Source: Labrys wisconsinensis (GTDB taxonomy: Bacteria > Pseudomonadota > Alphaproteobacteria > Rhizobiales > Labraceae). Taken from it: DNA of 64,000 nt. The notes beneath the pieces were generated by a model, which saw only the letters and a list, made by a program, of their open reading frames with translations, made no database searches and was not told the origin of the DNA. Where the stretch lies: assembly GCF_030814995.1 (NCBI RefSeq), contig NZ_JAUSVX010000002.1, positions 558,001 through 622,000 on the forward strand. The letters are read 5' to 3'. Below, in pieces: positions 19,963 through 29,533 of the stretch; positions within the stretch are counted from its first letter, which is position 1; each line of letters starts with the position of its first letter. A program made the position numbers and the translations under genes.

Positions 19963-22413
19963 TCAATAGAGCCCGCCGGTTCCGGTGGTCACGGCACGGT
20001 CGGCCTCGGGCGACACGCTGGCCGAGGCGCCGCCGCCGATGACGGAGTAGCTGTCGGGCGGCGCGGTGCCGGGCTTGAAGGCCTCCAGGATGGTGCCGGG
20101 CCCGTCGCCGCTGGCGCGCATGCCGCTCTTGCGGTCGATGCGGATCAGCTTGATGCCCGGCGGCACGCGGAACGGCACGGGCGGCACGTCGGCCAGCGCC
20201 AGCTTCATGAACTCGCCGAACACCGGCGCGGCGAGATGGCCGCCGGTGATGCCGTTGCCGAGGTGACGCGGCTTGTCGTAGCCGAAATAAAGGCCGCAGA
20301 GCATGTCGGGCGAATAGCCGACGAACCAGGCGTCCTTCTCGTCGTTGGTCGTGCCGGTCTTGCCGGCGATCGGCCGGTTGAGCGACTTCAGCACGGTGGC
20401 GGTGCCGCGCTGCACCACGCCCTCGAGCATGGAGGTGACCTGGTAGGCGGTCATCGGGTCGAGCACCTGCTCGCTGGTGTCGATCAGCTTGGGCTCGTCC
20501 TGGTTCGACCATTGCTCCGCGTCGCAGCCGTCGCAGATGCGCTCGTCGTGCTTGTAGATGGTGTGGCCCCAGCGGTCCTGGATGCGGTCGATCAGGGTGG
20601 GCTTGAGCTTGCGTCCGCCATTGGCCAGCATGCCGTAGGCCGTGGTCATGCGCAGCACCGTGGTCTCGCCGGCGCCGAGCGCCATGGAGAGATAGGGCGG
20701 CAGATCGTCATAGACGCCGAAGCGGCGGGCATATTCGGCGATCAGCGGCATGCCCATGTCCTGCGCCAGGCGCACGGTCATGACGTTGCGCGAATACTCG
20801 ATGCCGAAGCGCAGGGTCTCCGGGCCGTAGAACTTGCCGCCATAGTTCTCCGGCCGCCAGGCGTCGCCGCCATTGCCCTGGTCGATCTCGATCGGCGCAT
20901 CCATGACCACCGAGGACGGCGTGTAGCCATTGTCGAGCGCCGCCGCGTAGATGAACGGCTTGAAGGAGGAGCCGGGCTGGCGCATCGCCTGGGTGGCGCG
21001 GTTGAACTCGCTCTGGTCGAAGGAGAAGCCGCCGACCAACGCCAGGACGCGGCCGGTATGCGGATCCATCACCACCATGGCCCCGGATATCTCGGGGATC
21101 TGGCGCAGGCGATAGGTGTCGTCGCTCTTCGGCTCGACATAGACGACGTCGCCCGGGCTGAGCACCTGGCTGACCTTCGAGACGGCGCGGCCGCGCTGCG
21201 GCCCCTGCGCCGCCTTGGCCCATTTGACGCCGTCCAGGGTGATGGTGCCGGTCGGGCGCTCGCTCGACAGGCTGCCGAACTTGTCGAGCGGCGGCTGCAG
21301 GCCGATGCGGGCCTGGGCATCGCCGGATTCCAGCACCACGGCCAGGCGCCAGGGCTGGATGTCGCCGAGGCGCTTCTCCCCGGCGATCGCCTTGCCCCAG
21401 TCGTCGGAGAGGTCGACGGTCTTCACCGCGCCGCGATAGCCCTGGGCCTCGTCGTAGCGCACCATGCCGTTGACGAGCACCTGGCGCGCCTCCTGCTGGA
21501 GCTTGGGCTCCAGCGTGGTGCGCACGGAAAGGCCGCCCTCGTAGAGCTTCTTCTCGCCGTAGCGCTCGGCGATCTCGCGCCGCACCTCCTCGGTGAAATA
21601 GCTCGCCGCATAGGTGCGCGACGAGTCGAGCAGGCGCGGATCGACGTTGAGCGGCTCGGCCTTGGCCTTCTCGCCCTCCTCGCGGCTGACATAGCCGTTC
21701 TCGACCATCTGGCCGATCACCCAGTTGCGGCGGTCGAGCGCCGCCTGGCGCTGGCGGATGGGATGGTAGTTGTTGGGCCCCTTGGGCAGCGCGGCGAGAT
21801 AGGCGGCCTCCGCCACAGTCAGCTCGTTGACGGACTTGCCGAAATAGTTGAGCGCCGAGGCCGCGATCCCGTAATTGCCCATGCCGAGATAGATCTCGTT
21901 GAGGTAGAGCTCGAGGATCTTGTCCTTGGAATAGGTCTGCTCGATGCGCAGCGCCAGCAGCGCTTCCTTGATCTTGCGGACATAGCTGGCGTCCGGGGTC
22001 AGGAGGAAGTTCTTGGCCACCTGCTGGGTGATGGTGGAGGCGCCCTGCGGCCGCTTGCCCGAGCCGCGGTTCTGGAAATTGGTGATGACGGCGCGCAGCA
22101 CGCCCTCGGGGTCGACGCCGCTATGGGTGTAGAAATTCTTGTCCTCGGCCGAGATGAAGGCGTGGATCACCAGCGGAGGCACCACCTGGATCGGCAGGTA
22201 GAGGCGGCGCTGGTTGGCGTATTCGGCGAGCAGCGTGCCGTCGCCGGCATGCACGCGCGTCATCACGGGCGGCTCGTAGTCCTGCAGCTGCGAGTAGTCG
22301 GGCAGGTCGCGGGTGTTGGCCCAGACGACATAGCCGACGACCGTCGCGCCGACGAGCGCCAGAAGCGAGCCCGTCGAAAACAGGAATCCAAGGAATCGAA
22401 CCAGAAATCGCAT
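19963..22413 (-). CDS. mrcA: Penicillin-binding protein 1A (bifunctional peptidoglycan synthase)
   Basis: An 816-residue class-A PBP anchored by one N-terminal membrane segment (about 10-40). The glycosyltransferase domain shows EDKNFYTHSGVD with the catalytic Glu and the later GASTITQQVAKNFLL. An OB-like region follows. The transpeptidase has the active-site motif SSFK (near 482), SRN, and KTGTT (near 688). The ATG at 22413 (MRFLVRFLGFLF) was chosen because it places the membrane anchor at the N-terminus; a longer frame from 22467 adds an Arg-rich leader. It lies between the amidase and prfB, an order conserved in alphaproteobacteria. Confidence 0.96.
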   Translation of the reverse strand: MRFLVRFLGFLFSTGSLLALVGATVVGYVVWANTRDLPDYSQLQDYEPPVMTRVHAGDGTLLAEYANQRRLYLPIQVVPPLVIHAFISAEDKNFYTHSGVDPEGVLRAVITNFQNRGSGKRPQGASTITQQVAKNFLLTPDASYVRKIKEALLALRIEQTYSKDKILELYLNEIYLGMGNYGIAASALNYFGKSVNELTVAEAAYLAALPKGPNNYHPIRQRQAALDRRNWVIGQMVENGYVSREEGEKAKAEPLNVDPRLLDSSRTYAASYFTEEVRREIAERYGEKKLYEGGLSVRTTLEPKLQQEARQVLVNGMVRYDEAQGYRGAVKTVDLSDDWGKAIAGEKRLGDIQPWRLAVVLESGDAQARIGLQPPLDKFGSLSSERPTGTITLDGVKWAKAAQGPQRGRAVSKVSQVLSPGDVVYVEPKSDDTYRLRQIPEISGAMVVMDPHTGRVLALVGGFSFDQSEFNRATQAMRQPGSSFKPFIYAAALDNGYTPSSVVMDAPIEIDQGNGGDAWRPENYGGKFYGPETLRFGIEYSRNVMTVRLAQDMGMPLIAEYARRFGVYDDLPPYLSMALGAGETTVLRMTTAYGMLANGGRKLKPTLIDRIQDRWGHTIYKHDERICDGCDAEQWSNQDEPKLIDTSEQVLDPMTAYQVTSMLEGVVQRGTATVLKSLNRPIAGKTGTTNDEKDAWFVGYSPDMLCGLYFGYDKPRHLGNGITGGHLAAPVFGEFMKLALADVPPVPFRVPPGIKLIRIDRKSGMRASGDGPGTILEAFKPGTAPPDSYSVIGGGASASVSPEADRAVTTGTGGLY

Positions 22414-22700
22414 CAGGCCGCTTTCACCATGCCCGCCCGCCGACAGGCCCCGCCTGCGCCGCAGCAACCACCCCAGAGATTATCATACCGGGCGCCGCCC
22501 ACCAATCCGCACGCGGCGGCCCGGACTGGACGGCCCCTGCCCGGCCGAGAGCCGGCAAAGGACCAAATCCTGCAGGCTTGCCAACCGTTTGGCAGAACCG
22601 CCGAGGATCGGATCTCCGCCAGCCCGCTCCGTTCGGCTCCAGTCTCCTGCGCCCGGTTTATGGAAAAACTGCGGCCCGTCATGCTCCTGCGCCCGCGGAC

Positions 22701-23963
22701 TCAGTTGGATGTGGCGCGAATGTCACGTTGCCGGGCGGCGAAGAACGAATCGATCGCCGCCATCACCGCGTCTGTGGCGTGGGCCCGCCAGTCGTCGGAG
22801 GTCAGCAGCTTCACGTCCTGCTTGTTGGAGAGATAGCCGAGCTCCAGCAGCACCGAGGGCACGTCAGGCGCCTTGAGCACGCGGAAGCCGGCGGAGCGGT
22901 GCGGATTCTTGTTGAGGGCCGCGGCAGCCTGGAACTCGTCGATCAGGATCTTGGCGAACTGGTTGGAGAACGACTTGGTCTCCCGGCGGGTCAGGTCGAT
23001 CAGGATGTCGGCGACGTCGTCGGGCTCGCCCGAGAGGTCGACGCCGGCGATGGCGTCGGCCCGGTTCTCCTTCTCCGCATAGCGCGCCGCCTCGGCGTCG
23101 GAGGCCTTGTCGGACAGAGTGTAGATGGTCGCCCCGCGCACGCCGAACGGATCGGGCAGGGTGTCGGCATGGATCGAGACGAACAGCGCCGCCCCCTTCT
23201 GCCGCGCGATGTCGATGCGCCCGGCCAGGGTGACGAACGTGTCGTCGTCGCGGGTCAGCACCGCCTTGTAGCGCCCGCTCGCCTCCAGCTTCTTGGCCAG
23301 CATCCTGGCGAAGTCGAGCACGATGGTCTTCTCCTGCTCGCCGGTCGGCGTGACCGCACCGGTGTCGATGCCGCCGTGGCCGGGATCGAGCACCACCACC
23401 GGCGGGCCGGCCGGCTTGACCAGCGGAGCCTCCGACGGCGCGGGCGGCGCGGCCGCCTTCTGCTGCGCCGCGACCTCCTGCAGGAACACGGCCCGGTCGC
23501 TCTTGACGAGATCGACGACCAGGCGCGCCGGCTGGTCGTCGGCGGCCGGGATGATGAAGGCCTTGTCGATCGCCGCCGGGCCGGCGAGGTCGAGCACCAG
23601 GCGCGACTTGCCGGGCGCGATCAGCCCGAAGCGATAGGCCGACACCAGGCCCCTGCCCTTCCGGCCGATGTCGCCGGGCATGGCGAAGGTGATCTGCGGC
23701 AGGTCGACCACGACGCGGTAGGGATCGGCCAGGGCGAAGGCCTGGAACTGGATCGATGATGAAAGATCAATGATCAGACGCGTGCGCCTGGCGTCGCCGG
23801 CAAGGCGTGCATCGGTTGCCCGGATCTCGACGGGCGAGGCGGGCGGCGGAGAGACGGCCGGTGCCGGCGGGGCGGCAGGCGCGGGCGGCGCAGTCTCGGC
23901 GGCGCGCCCGGCGGAAGCGGTCGCGAGAAGAGCCAGAAGCACCAATGTCCAGAAGCGCCGCAT
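22701..23963 (-). CDS. N-acetylmuramoyl-L-alanine amidase with AMIN domain
   Basis: A 420-residue periplasmic hydrolase that cleaves the amide bond between MurNAc and the stem peptide, needed for daughter-cell separation. It has a Sec signal (MRRFWTLVLLALLATASAGRA), a Pro/Ala linker, an N-terminal AMIN targeting domain (about 50-150) and an Amidase_3 catalytic domain (about 190-410). The zinc ligands appear in VVLDPGHGGIDTG and FVSIHADTL, and the catalytic Glu in VLLELGYLSN. The start at 23963 gives a proper signal peptide; the longer frame from 24077 does not. It is AmiC-like in layout. Confidence 0.93.
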   Translation of the reverse strand: MRRFWTLVLLALLATASAGRAAETAPPAPAAPPAPAVSPPPASPVEIRATDARLAGDARRTRLIIDLSSSIQFQAFALADPYRVVVDLPQITFAMPGDIGRKGRGLVSAYRFGLIAPGKSRLVLDLAGPAAIDKAFIIPAADDQPARLVVDLVKSDRAVFLQEVAAQQKAAAPPAPSEAPLVKPAGPPVVVLDPGHGGIDTGAVTPTGEQEKTIVLDFARMLAKKLEASGRYKAVLTRDDDTFVTLAGRIDIARQKGAALFVSIHADTLPDPFGVRGATIYTLSDKASDAEAARYAEKENRADAIAGVDLSGEPDDVADILIDLTRRETKSFSNQFAKILIDEFQAAAALNKNPHRSAGFRVLKAPDVPSVLLELGYLSNKQDVKLLTSDDWRAHATDAVMAAIDSFFAARQRDIRATSN

Positions 23964-24635
23964 CGGCCGATCGTCTCCGCCATCTCGGCCGAATCCCGGC
24001 TGGGATTGAATCAGGTTGCCGCAGCCCCGTAAAGACCGGCCGGACCGGCTCGGGCATCGCTGTGGCGTGTCGGGCACAGGCTGCGGAAATCCTTGCCAAA
24101 ACCGTTGGCGAACCGGTAATAGTGTTTTGCTCTCGATTGCTTTTCCGGAAGTGTCGAATTCGAGCGTCGGTGCCCGCCGGTCCGATCCCGCGCCTGTCGA
24201 AGGAGCGCGCGGGATGGTCGGTCGAGGCGCTGAGGGCGGCCTTCCTCCGCCCGTGACGCGATCTTGAGAGGATCCGGAAGATCACGAGTGGTGCGCGGGC
24301 TGCAATGGCCCGGGCGGGCGCGAGCGTCCGCTGGACAGGCAGGTCTCACATCACGCGCTGGGAGCGCCGTCGCGGAATCCTCCGCGGCACGAACCCGGTG
24401 AAGGAGTGATGCACGGCTTCGCATCCCTCGGACAAGATGCCGTCCCGATACGAGCGCTCCGGACCGGAGCGGGCGCCGGGCGGAGCGTCGGCGTCCAACG
24501 GCGGTCACGCCGCACCGAAAATTTCCACCACCAGCAAAGCGGGCGCCAGCCTTCCGCGCGACCGGCGGGATCGAGGAGCATCTTCTCCCGACCGCCGATC
24601 GCGCGCCCATGGCCGCGCCCTTCAGAGAGAGGCAC
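23964..24635. other. Intergenic region with probable long rne leader
   Basis: This 672-bp gap between the divergent amidase and rne genes contains no convincing protein gene. A promoter-like pair, TTGCCA (24093-24098) and TAATAG (24117-24122) with an 18-bp spacer, could start an rne transcript with a leader of about 500 nt. Long 5' leaders that mediate RNase E autoregulation are established in enterobacteria; the same function here is inference. The region 24110-24150 is clearly less GC-rich than its surroundings. Confidence 0.4.
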
Positions 24636-27317
24636 ATGGCCAACAAGATGCTCATCGACGCCGCCCATCCGGAAGAGACCCGGGTCGTGGTGGTGCGCGG
24701 CAACCGTGTCGAGGAATTCGACTTTGAGTCCGCCAACCGCAAGCAGCTGCGCGGCAACATCTATCTCGCCAAGGTGACGCGGGTCGAGCCGTCCCTGCAG
24801 GCGGCCTTCGTCGAATATGGCGGCAACCGCCACGGCTTCCTGGCCTTTTCGGAGATCCATCCGGACTATTACCAGATCCCCGTCGCCGATCGCCTGGCCC
24901 TGCTCGCCGAGGAGCGGCGGGCTCATCGCGACGAGGACGAGGACGAGGAGAATGGCCGCGGCCGGGATCGCGACCGGCGCCGCGGGCGCGGCGGCAAGGG
25001 CGGCGCCAAGGCCGAGGCCGCGGAGGCCGATTCGGGCGAGACCGTCTCCGAGCCGGCGGAGGCCGGCGAAGCGGCGGATGCGGGCGAAACCGTCGAAGCC
25101 GCCGAATCCGGCGAGACCGAGGTCGCCGGCACGCCGATCGACGACAATGCCACCGGCAGCGGCGAGCTCGTCGAGGTCGGGACGGGCAGCGATCCCGAGC
25201 ATGTGGAAGCGCTCGGCAGCGGCGATGCCCTGGAGGACGTGCCCGAGCGCACGCAGCGCAGCCGCAAGCAGTACAAGATCCAGGAGGTGATCAAGCGCCG
25301 GCAGGTGCTGCTGGTGCAGGTGGTCAAGGAGGAGCGCGGCAACAAGGGCGCCGCCCTCACCACCTATCTCTCGCTCGCCGGCCGCTATTCCGTGCTGATG
25401 CCCAACACCGCGCGCGGCGGCGGCATCAGCCGCAAGATCACCAACGCCGTCGACCGCAAGCGCCTGAAGTCGGTGGCCTCCGAGCTCGACGTGCCGGACG
25501 GCATGGGCGTGATCCTGCGCACGGCCGGCGCCGCCCGCACCAAGGCGGAGATCAAGCGCGACTTCGAATATCTCCTGCGCCTGTGGGAGAACGTCCGCGA
25601 CCTGACGCTGAAGTCGTCGGCGCCGACGCTGGTCTACGAGGAGGGCTCGCTGATCAAGCGCTCGATCCGCGACCTCTACAACAAGGACATCGACGAGGTG
25701 ATCGTCGCCGGCGACGAGGGCTATCGCGAGGCCAAGGAGTTCATGCGCATGCTCATGCCGAGCCATGCCAAGAACGTCCAGGGCTACAAGGATGCGGCGC
25801 CGCTGTTCCAGCGCTTCGGGGTCGAGACCCAGCTCGACGCGATGTTCTCGCCGCAGGTGACGCTGAAGTCGGGCGGCTACCTCGTCATCAACCAGACCGA
25901 GGCCCTCGTCTCCATCGACGTCAATTCCGGCCGCTCGACCCGCGAGCACAATATCGAGGACACGGCGCTCAGGACCAACCTGGAGGCGGCCGAGGAGGTC
26001 TCCCGGCAGCTGCGCCTGCGCGACCTCGCCGGCCTGATCGTCATCGACTTCATCGACATGGAGGAGAGCCGCAACAACCGGGCGGTCGAGCGCAAGCTGA
26101 AGGATTGCCTCAAGAACGACCGGGCCCGCATCCAGGTCGGTCGCATCTCGCATTTCGGCCTTCTGGAGATGTCGCGCCAGCGCATCCGCACCGGCGTGCT
26201 GGAATCCTCCACCGAGGTCTGCCCGCATTGCGGCGGCGCCGGCCATGTCCGCTCGGTCACCTCGGTGGCGCTGCACATCCTGCGGGCGCTGGAGGACCAG
26301 CTCCTGCGCAGCGCCACGCACAATCTGCTGCTGCGCACGCGCACCGGCGTGGCGCTCTACGTGCTCAACCACAAGCGAGGGCACCTGCACGCCCTCGAAG
26401 TGCGCTTCGGCGTCACCATCACGCTGAACGCCGACGAGACCATCGTCGGCAACCAGAACTACCTGATCGAGCGCGGCGACCTCGCGACGCCGGTCGAGCC
26501 CAAGCTCGCGCCGCCGGCGACGACGGTGCAGGTGGATTCGCTGCCGCCGATCGAGGAGGCCGAGGAGATCGAGGCCGAGGACGGGGACGAGGACGAGGAC
26601 GAGGAGGCGACCGAGGCGCCGCGCCGGGGCCAGCAGCACGCGCGCGCCGAGAGCGAGGGCGAAGGCCGCCGCAAGCGCCGCCGCCGCCGCCGCCGCAAGG
26701 GCTCGGGCGAGCATCATCACGCCGAGCAGCCGGCCGTCGCCGCGCCGAACGAGGTCGAAGTCGAGGCAGAGACAGAGGCCGCGGCCGAAGCGACGGAAGA
26801 GGTCGCGATCGAGGCGGTGGACGCCGCCGCCGAGGCCGAGCCCGAAGCGCCCAAGCCGGAGGCAAAGGGCCGTCGGCGCGGACGGCGTGGCGGGCGCCGC
26901 CCGCAGGACGACGAGACGATCGAGGTGATCGAGGCGGCCGACGAGGATGCGTCCACGCCCGCCGCGGAGAGCCCGCCCGTCGAAGCCGCGCCCGAGCCGG
27001 CTGCGCCGGAAGCCGGGAAGAAGCCGCGCCGCCGCGGGCGCCGCGAGGTGCCGATCGCCGTGGTGCAGGAGGCGGAGACGGTGCAGGAGCCGGCCGCGCC
27101 GGAAATCGGCGAGCCGATCGAGGCCGTGGCCGTTCCGCCGGCCGCCGCAGCGCCGGTGCCCGAACCCGCGCCGGAACCGGAACTCGTGCCGGAACTGGAA
27201 CCTGCGCCGGCGCATGCGCCGCGCGAGGTCGTGGTCTCCAATCCCGGCGCCTATGTCTATGTCGATGCAGTCGACCCGGCCGCGCCGAAGAAGGCCGGCT
27301 GGTGGTCGAAGCGCTGA
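24636..27317 (+). CDS. rne: Ribonuclease E
   Basis: An 893-residue endoribonuclease, the core of the RNA degradosome. An S1 RNA-binding domain (about 35-225) is interrupted by an acidic/Arg-rich insertion (about 91-208), as in other alphaproteobacterial RNase E. The DNase-I-like catalytic site has Asp in VSIDVNSG (near 428) and IVIDFIDME (near 470). The zinc-link CPHC is at about 529-532. The C-terminal third is disordered, with acidic and Arg-rich blocks. The last residues read KKAGWWSKR; a GWW motif at this place docks PNPase in Caulobacter. The start at 24636 follows an AGAGAGAGG ribosome-binding site; the ATG at 24609 lies upstream of it. Confidence 0.96.
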   Translation: MANKMLIDAAHPEETRVVVVRGNRVEEFDFESANRKQLRGNIYLAKVTRVEPSLQAAFVEYGGNRHGFLAFSEIHPDYYQIPVADRLALLAEERRAHRDEDEDEENGRGRDRDRRRGRGGKGGAKAEAAEADSGETVSEPAEAGEAADAGETVEAAESGETEVAGTPIDDNATGSGELVEVGTGSDPEHVEALGSGDALEDVPERTQRSRKQYKIQEVIKRRQVLLVQVVKEERGNKGAALTTYLSLAGRYSVLMPNTARGGGISRKITNAVDRKRLKSVASELDVPDGMGVILRTAGAARTKAEIKRDFEYLLRLWENVRDLTLKSSAPTLVYEEGSLIKRSIRDLYNKDIDEVIVAGDEGYREAKEFMRMLMPSHAKNVQGYKDAAPLFQRFGVETQLDAMFSPQVTLKSGGYLVINQTEALVSIDVNSGRSTREHNIEDTALRTNLEAAEEVSRQLRLRDLAGLIVIDFIDMEESRNNRAVERKLKDCLKNDRARIQVGRISHFGLLEMSRQRIRTGVLESSTEVCPHCGGAGHVRSVTSVALHILRALEDQLLRSATHNLLLRTRTGVALYVLNHKRGHLHALEVRFGVTITLNADETIVGNQNYLIERGDLATPVEPKLAPPATTVQVDSLPPIEEAEEIEAEDGDEDEDEEATEAPRRGQQHARAESEGEGRRKRRRRRRRKGSGEHHHAEQPAVAAPNEVEVEAETEAAAEATEEVAIEAVDAAAEAEPEAPKPEAKGRRRGRRGGRRPQDDETIEVIEAADEDASTPAAESPPVEAAPEPAAPEAGKKPRRRGRREVPIAVVQEAETVQEPAAPEIGEPIEAVAVPPAAAAPVPEPAPEPELVPELEPAPAHAPREVVVSNPGAYVYVDAVDPAAPKKAGWWSKR

Positions 27318-27324
27318 CGGCCGG

Positions 27325-27354
27325 GCGGCCGCGCCTCATCCGAGGCGTGGCCGC
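27325..27354 (+). terminator. Hairpin after rne
   Basis: GCGGCCGCGCCTC (27325-27337) pairs with GAGGCGTGGCCGC (27342-27354) around a 4-nt loop, with one G-T wobble. It begins 7 bp beyond the rne stop. There is no T-run, so it is either a transcript-end stabiliser or a Rho-assisted terminator. Confidence 0.5.
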
Positions 27355-27452
27355 AGGCCTTCCGCGCGTCCGGCGAATTTGAGCGGCGGGGGATGGTGCT
27401 GGTGCGGCTTCGCCGCTAACATCGCGGCATCAGTCTCGCGCCGCAGGAGAGA

Positions 27453-28079
27453 ATGATGCGCCTCTGGACACGTCTGGCCCTCTCCGTCGCGCTCGGCATC
27501 GCCCTGCCGGCTCCGGCCTTTGCCATGGGCACCGAGCCGCCGGCCGACGGCGACGCCAAGCCGGCGCCGTGCACCGAGACCGACAAGTCCAAATGCCCGG
27601 CGGCCGCCAAGCCCGGCGACGCCGCCAAGCCGACCGATGCCGCCAAGCCGGACGCGGCGCCGAAAGCGGCCGATTGCACCGAGACCGACAAGACCAAATG
27701 CCCGGCCAAGCAGGGCTTCCTCGAGCGCTATCACGACGCCGTGGCCCTGATCGATGCCCATCGCTACGAGGACGCGCTGACGGCGATGCAGGCGCTCGAC
27801 GACGGCTCCTCGGCCGACGTGATCAACTATATCGGCTATATCCACCGCAAGCTCGGCCATATGGCGCAGGCGCAGATGTATTACGAGGCGGCGCTCCACA
27901 TGAAGCCCAACCATCGCGGCGCGCTCGAATATTACGGCGAGTGGTACTGCATGATGGGCAATCTCGACAAGGCCCGGCAGAACCTCTCGACCATCGCATC
28001 CCTCTACGGCGCGGACAGCAAGGAATACACCGCCCTCGCCCATATGATCGCCGAGACGGCGGCCAAGACCAAGACCTGA
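27453..28079 (+). CDS. Secreted TPR-repeat protein with duplicated Cys motif
   Basis: A 208-residue exported protein with a Sec signal (cleavage near PAPAFA, about 20-24). A low-complexity Lys/Ala/Asp/Pro linker carries two near-identical segments, [11 protein letters not shown] (40-50) and [11 protein letters not shown] (75-85). A C-terminal domain contains at least two TPR-like helix pairs ([22 protein letters not shown] onward, and the segment with [14 protein letters not shown]). TPR modules bind other proteins; the partner is unknown. The paired cysteines could form disulfides or bind metal. An alternative ATG lies one codon downstream. The next gene, nadK, begins 42 bp later on the same strand. 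Confidence 0.8.
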   Translation: MMRLWTRLALSVALGIALPAPAFAMGTEPPADGDAKPAPCTETDKSKCPAAAKPGDAAKPTDAAKPDAAPKAADCTETDKTKCPAKQGFLERYHDAVALIDAHRYEDALTAMQALDDGSSADVINYIGYIHRKLGHMAQAQMYYEAALHMKPNHRGALEYYGEWYCMMGNLDKARQNLSTIASLYGADSKEYTALAHMIAETAAKTKT

Positions 28080-28120
28080 GCCGCCGGACCGCGCACCCCT
28101 TATCCCTTCCCCCGGTCGAC

Positions 28121-28888
28121 ATGCCCCTTCAACGGATCGCCTTCGTCGCGAGCCCGACGCCGACGGCGCGCAAGGCGCTGAAGGCGTTGACGGAACGCTA
28201 TGGCACTGTGCCGCTCGAGGAGGCGGACGTGGTGGTCGCCCTCGGCGGCGACGGCCTGATGCTGCAGACCCTGCATCGGCTGCTCGGGCGCCGCACGCCG
28301 ATCTACGGCATGAACCGCGGCTCCGTCGGCTTCCTGATGAACGAGTTCCGCGAGGATGGCCTGATCGAACGCCTGACGGCGGCCGAGCGCAGCGTCGTCC
28401 ATCCCCTGTCGATGAAGGCGAGCGACATCCACGGCGTCGTCACCGAGGCCTATGCCATCAACGAGGTGTCGCTGCTGCGCGCCGGGCCGCAGGCGGCCAA
28501 GCTGCGCGTCTCGATCGACGGTCATGTCCGGCTCGACCAGCTGATCTGCGACGGCATGGTGGTGGCGACGCCGGCCGGCTCGACCGCCTACAACCTCTCG
28601 GCCAACGGGCCGATCCTGCCGCTCAACGCGCCGCTGATGGCGCTGACGCCGATCTCGGCCTTCCGCCCGCGGCGCTGGCGCGGCGCCATCATCCCGCAGG
28701 AGGCCAGCCTCCTGATCGAGGCGCTGGAGCCGGGCAAGCGGCCGGTGAACGCGGTCGGCGACCACAACGAGGTGAAGTCGATCGCCTGCGTCGAGATCGC
28801 CATGGATGCGGCCATCGACCTCGTCATGCTGCACGACCCCGGCCATTCATTGGATGAACGCATTCTGCGTGAACAATTCGACTGGTAG
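28121..28888 (+). CDS. nadK: NAD kinase
   Basis: NadK phosphorylates NAD+ to NADP+. The 255-residue protein has the GGDG motif (ALGGDGLML, about 41-49), the NE/D region ([11 protein letters not shown]) and the conserved loop [21 protein letters not shown]. These match the short alphaproteobacterial form of the enzyme. The ATG at 28121 begins [12 protein letters not shown]. The much longer open frame from 27569 overlaps the TPR gene and is not the real start. Confidence 0.95.
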   Translation: MPLQRIAFVASPTPTARKALKALTERYGTVPLEEADVVVALGGDGLMLQTLHRLLGRRTPIYGMNRGSVGFLMNEFREDGLIERLTAAERSVVHPLSMKASDIHGVVTEAYAINEVSLLRAGPQAAKLRVSIDGHVRLDQLICDGMVVATPAGSTAYNLSANGPILPLNAPLMALTPISAFRPRRWRGAIIPQEASLLIEALEPGKRPVNAVGDHNEVKSIACVEIAMDAAIDLVMLHDPGHSLDERILREQFDW

Positions 28889-28929
28889 AGAAGTCCCACG
28901 GATGATTCGCGGCTCTGTCGGAGGCAGCC

Positions 28930-29484
28930 ATGCGCCTGGGTGTCCTGTTGTGCCTCTTGGCCGGTCTGGCCGTGTCCACGCCTGCCCTCGCCGGCGATGA
29001 CGAGCAGGTGGCGTTGACGCCGCAGATGGTCGAGAAATTCGTCGAGGGCCACGCCGATCTCGAGGCGCTGGCCAAGGATCTCGCCAGGCAATATGGCGAC
29101 CGCTCGGAGACCGAGGGCGACGACCTCGTCGCCGCCCTCCCCGCCTATCAGGATATCCCGGAGGCCAAGGCGCGCACCGCCGCGCTCCTGACCAAATATG
29201 GCTTCTCCGACCTCGACAGCTGGGAGCTGGTCACCAATTCGGTGCTGCTCGCCTATCAATATGTCGACCCGACGACGGCGCCGCCCAATATCGACGAGGA
29301 GAAGACCAAGGCCCGCGCCGAGATCGAGGCGGACGCGACGCTGACGCCCGATGCCAAGAAGGAGGCGGAGAAGCAGCTCGATGAGCAATATGCCTCGCTG
29401 CTGCAATATGTGCCCCTGCCCGGCAATATCGAGGCGGTCCGCCCGTTCGCGGCGCGGCTCAAGCCGATCGCCGAGGCGAATTGA
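28930..29484 (+). CDS. Secreted protein of unknown function
   Basis: A 184-residue exported protein: signal peptide MRLGVLLCLLAGLAVSTPALA (1-21), then a mostly helical, highly charged body with AEIEADATLTPDAKKEAEKQLDEQ near 135-160. I do not recognise a named domain. The layout (about 160 mature residues, helix-rich, no cysteines in the body) suggests a small periplasmic protein. It starts 41 bp after nadK on the same strand and may be co-transcribed. Confidence 0.75.
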   Translation: MRLGVLLCLLAGLAVSTPALAGDDEQVALTPQMVEKFVEGHADLEALAKDLARQYGDRSETEGDDLVAALPAYQDIPEAKARTAALLTKYGFSDLDSWELVTNSVLLAYQYVDPTTAPPNIDEEKTKARAEIEADATLTPDAKKEAEKQLDEQYASLLQYVPLPGNIEAVRPFAARLKPIAEAN

Positions 29485-29533
29485 GCCGGGCGCCCCAGGC
29501 GCGGTAAAAGGTCGCGATCGGGAGGTCGAGGTC

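Noticed and set aside
19921-22836. 971-residue open frame on the + strand
   Set aside because: Antisense to mrcA, which has complete glycosyltransferase and transpeptidase motifs. The composition is shadow-like.
24351-27215. 954-residue open frame on the - strand opposite rne
   Set aside because: RNase E on the + strand has all its motifs. The antisense frame is Arg/Leu/Gly-rich and has no domain.
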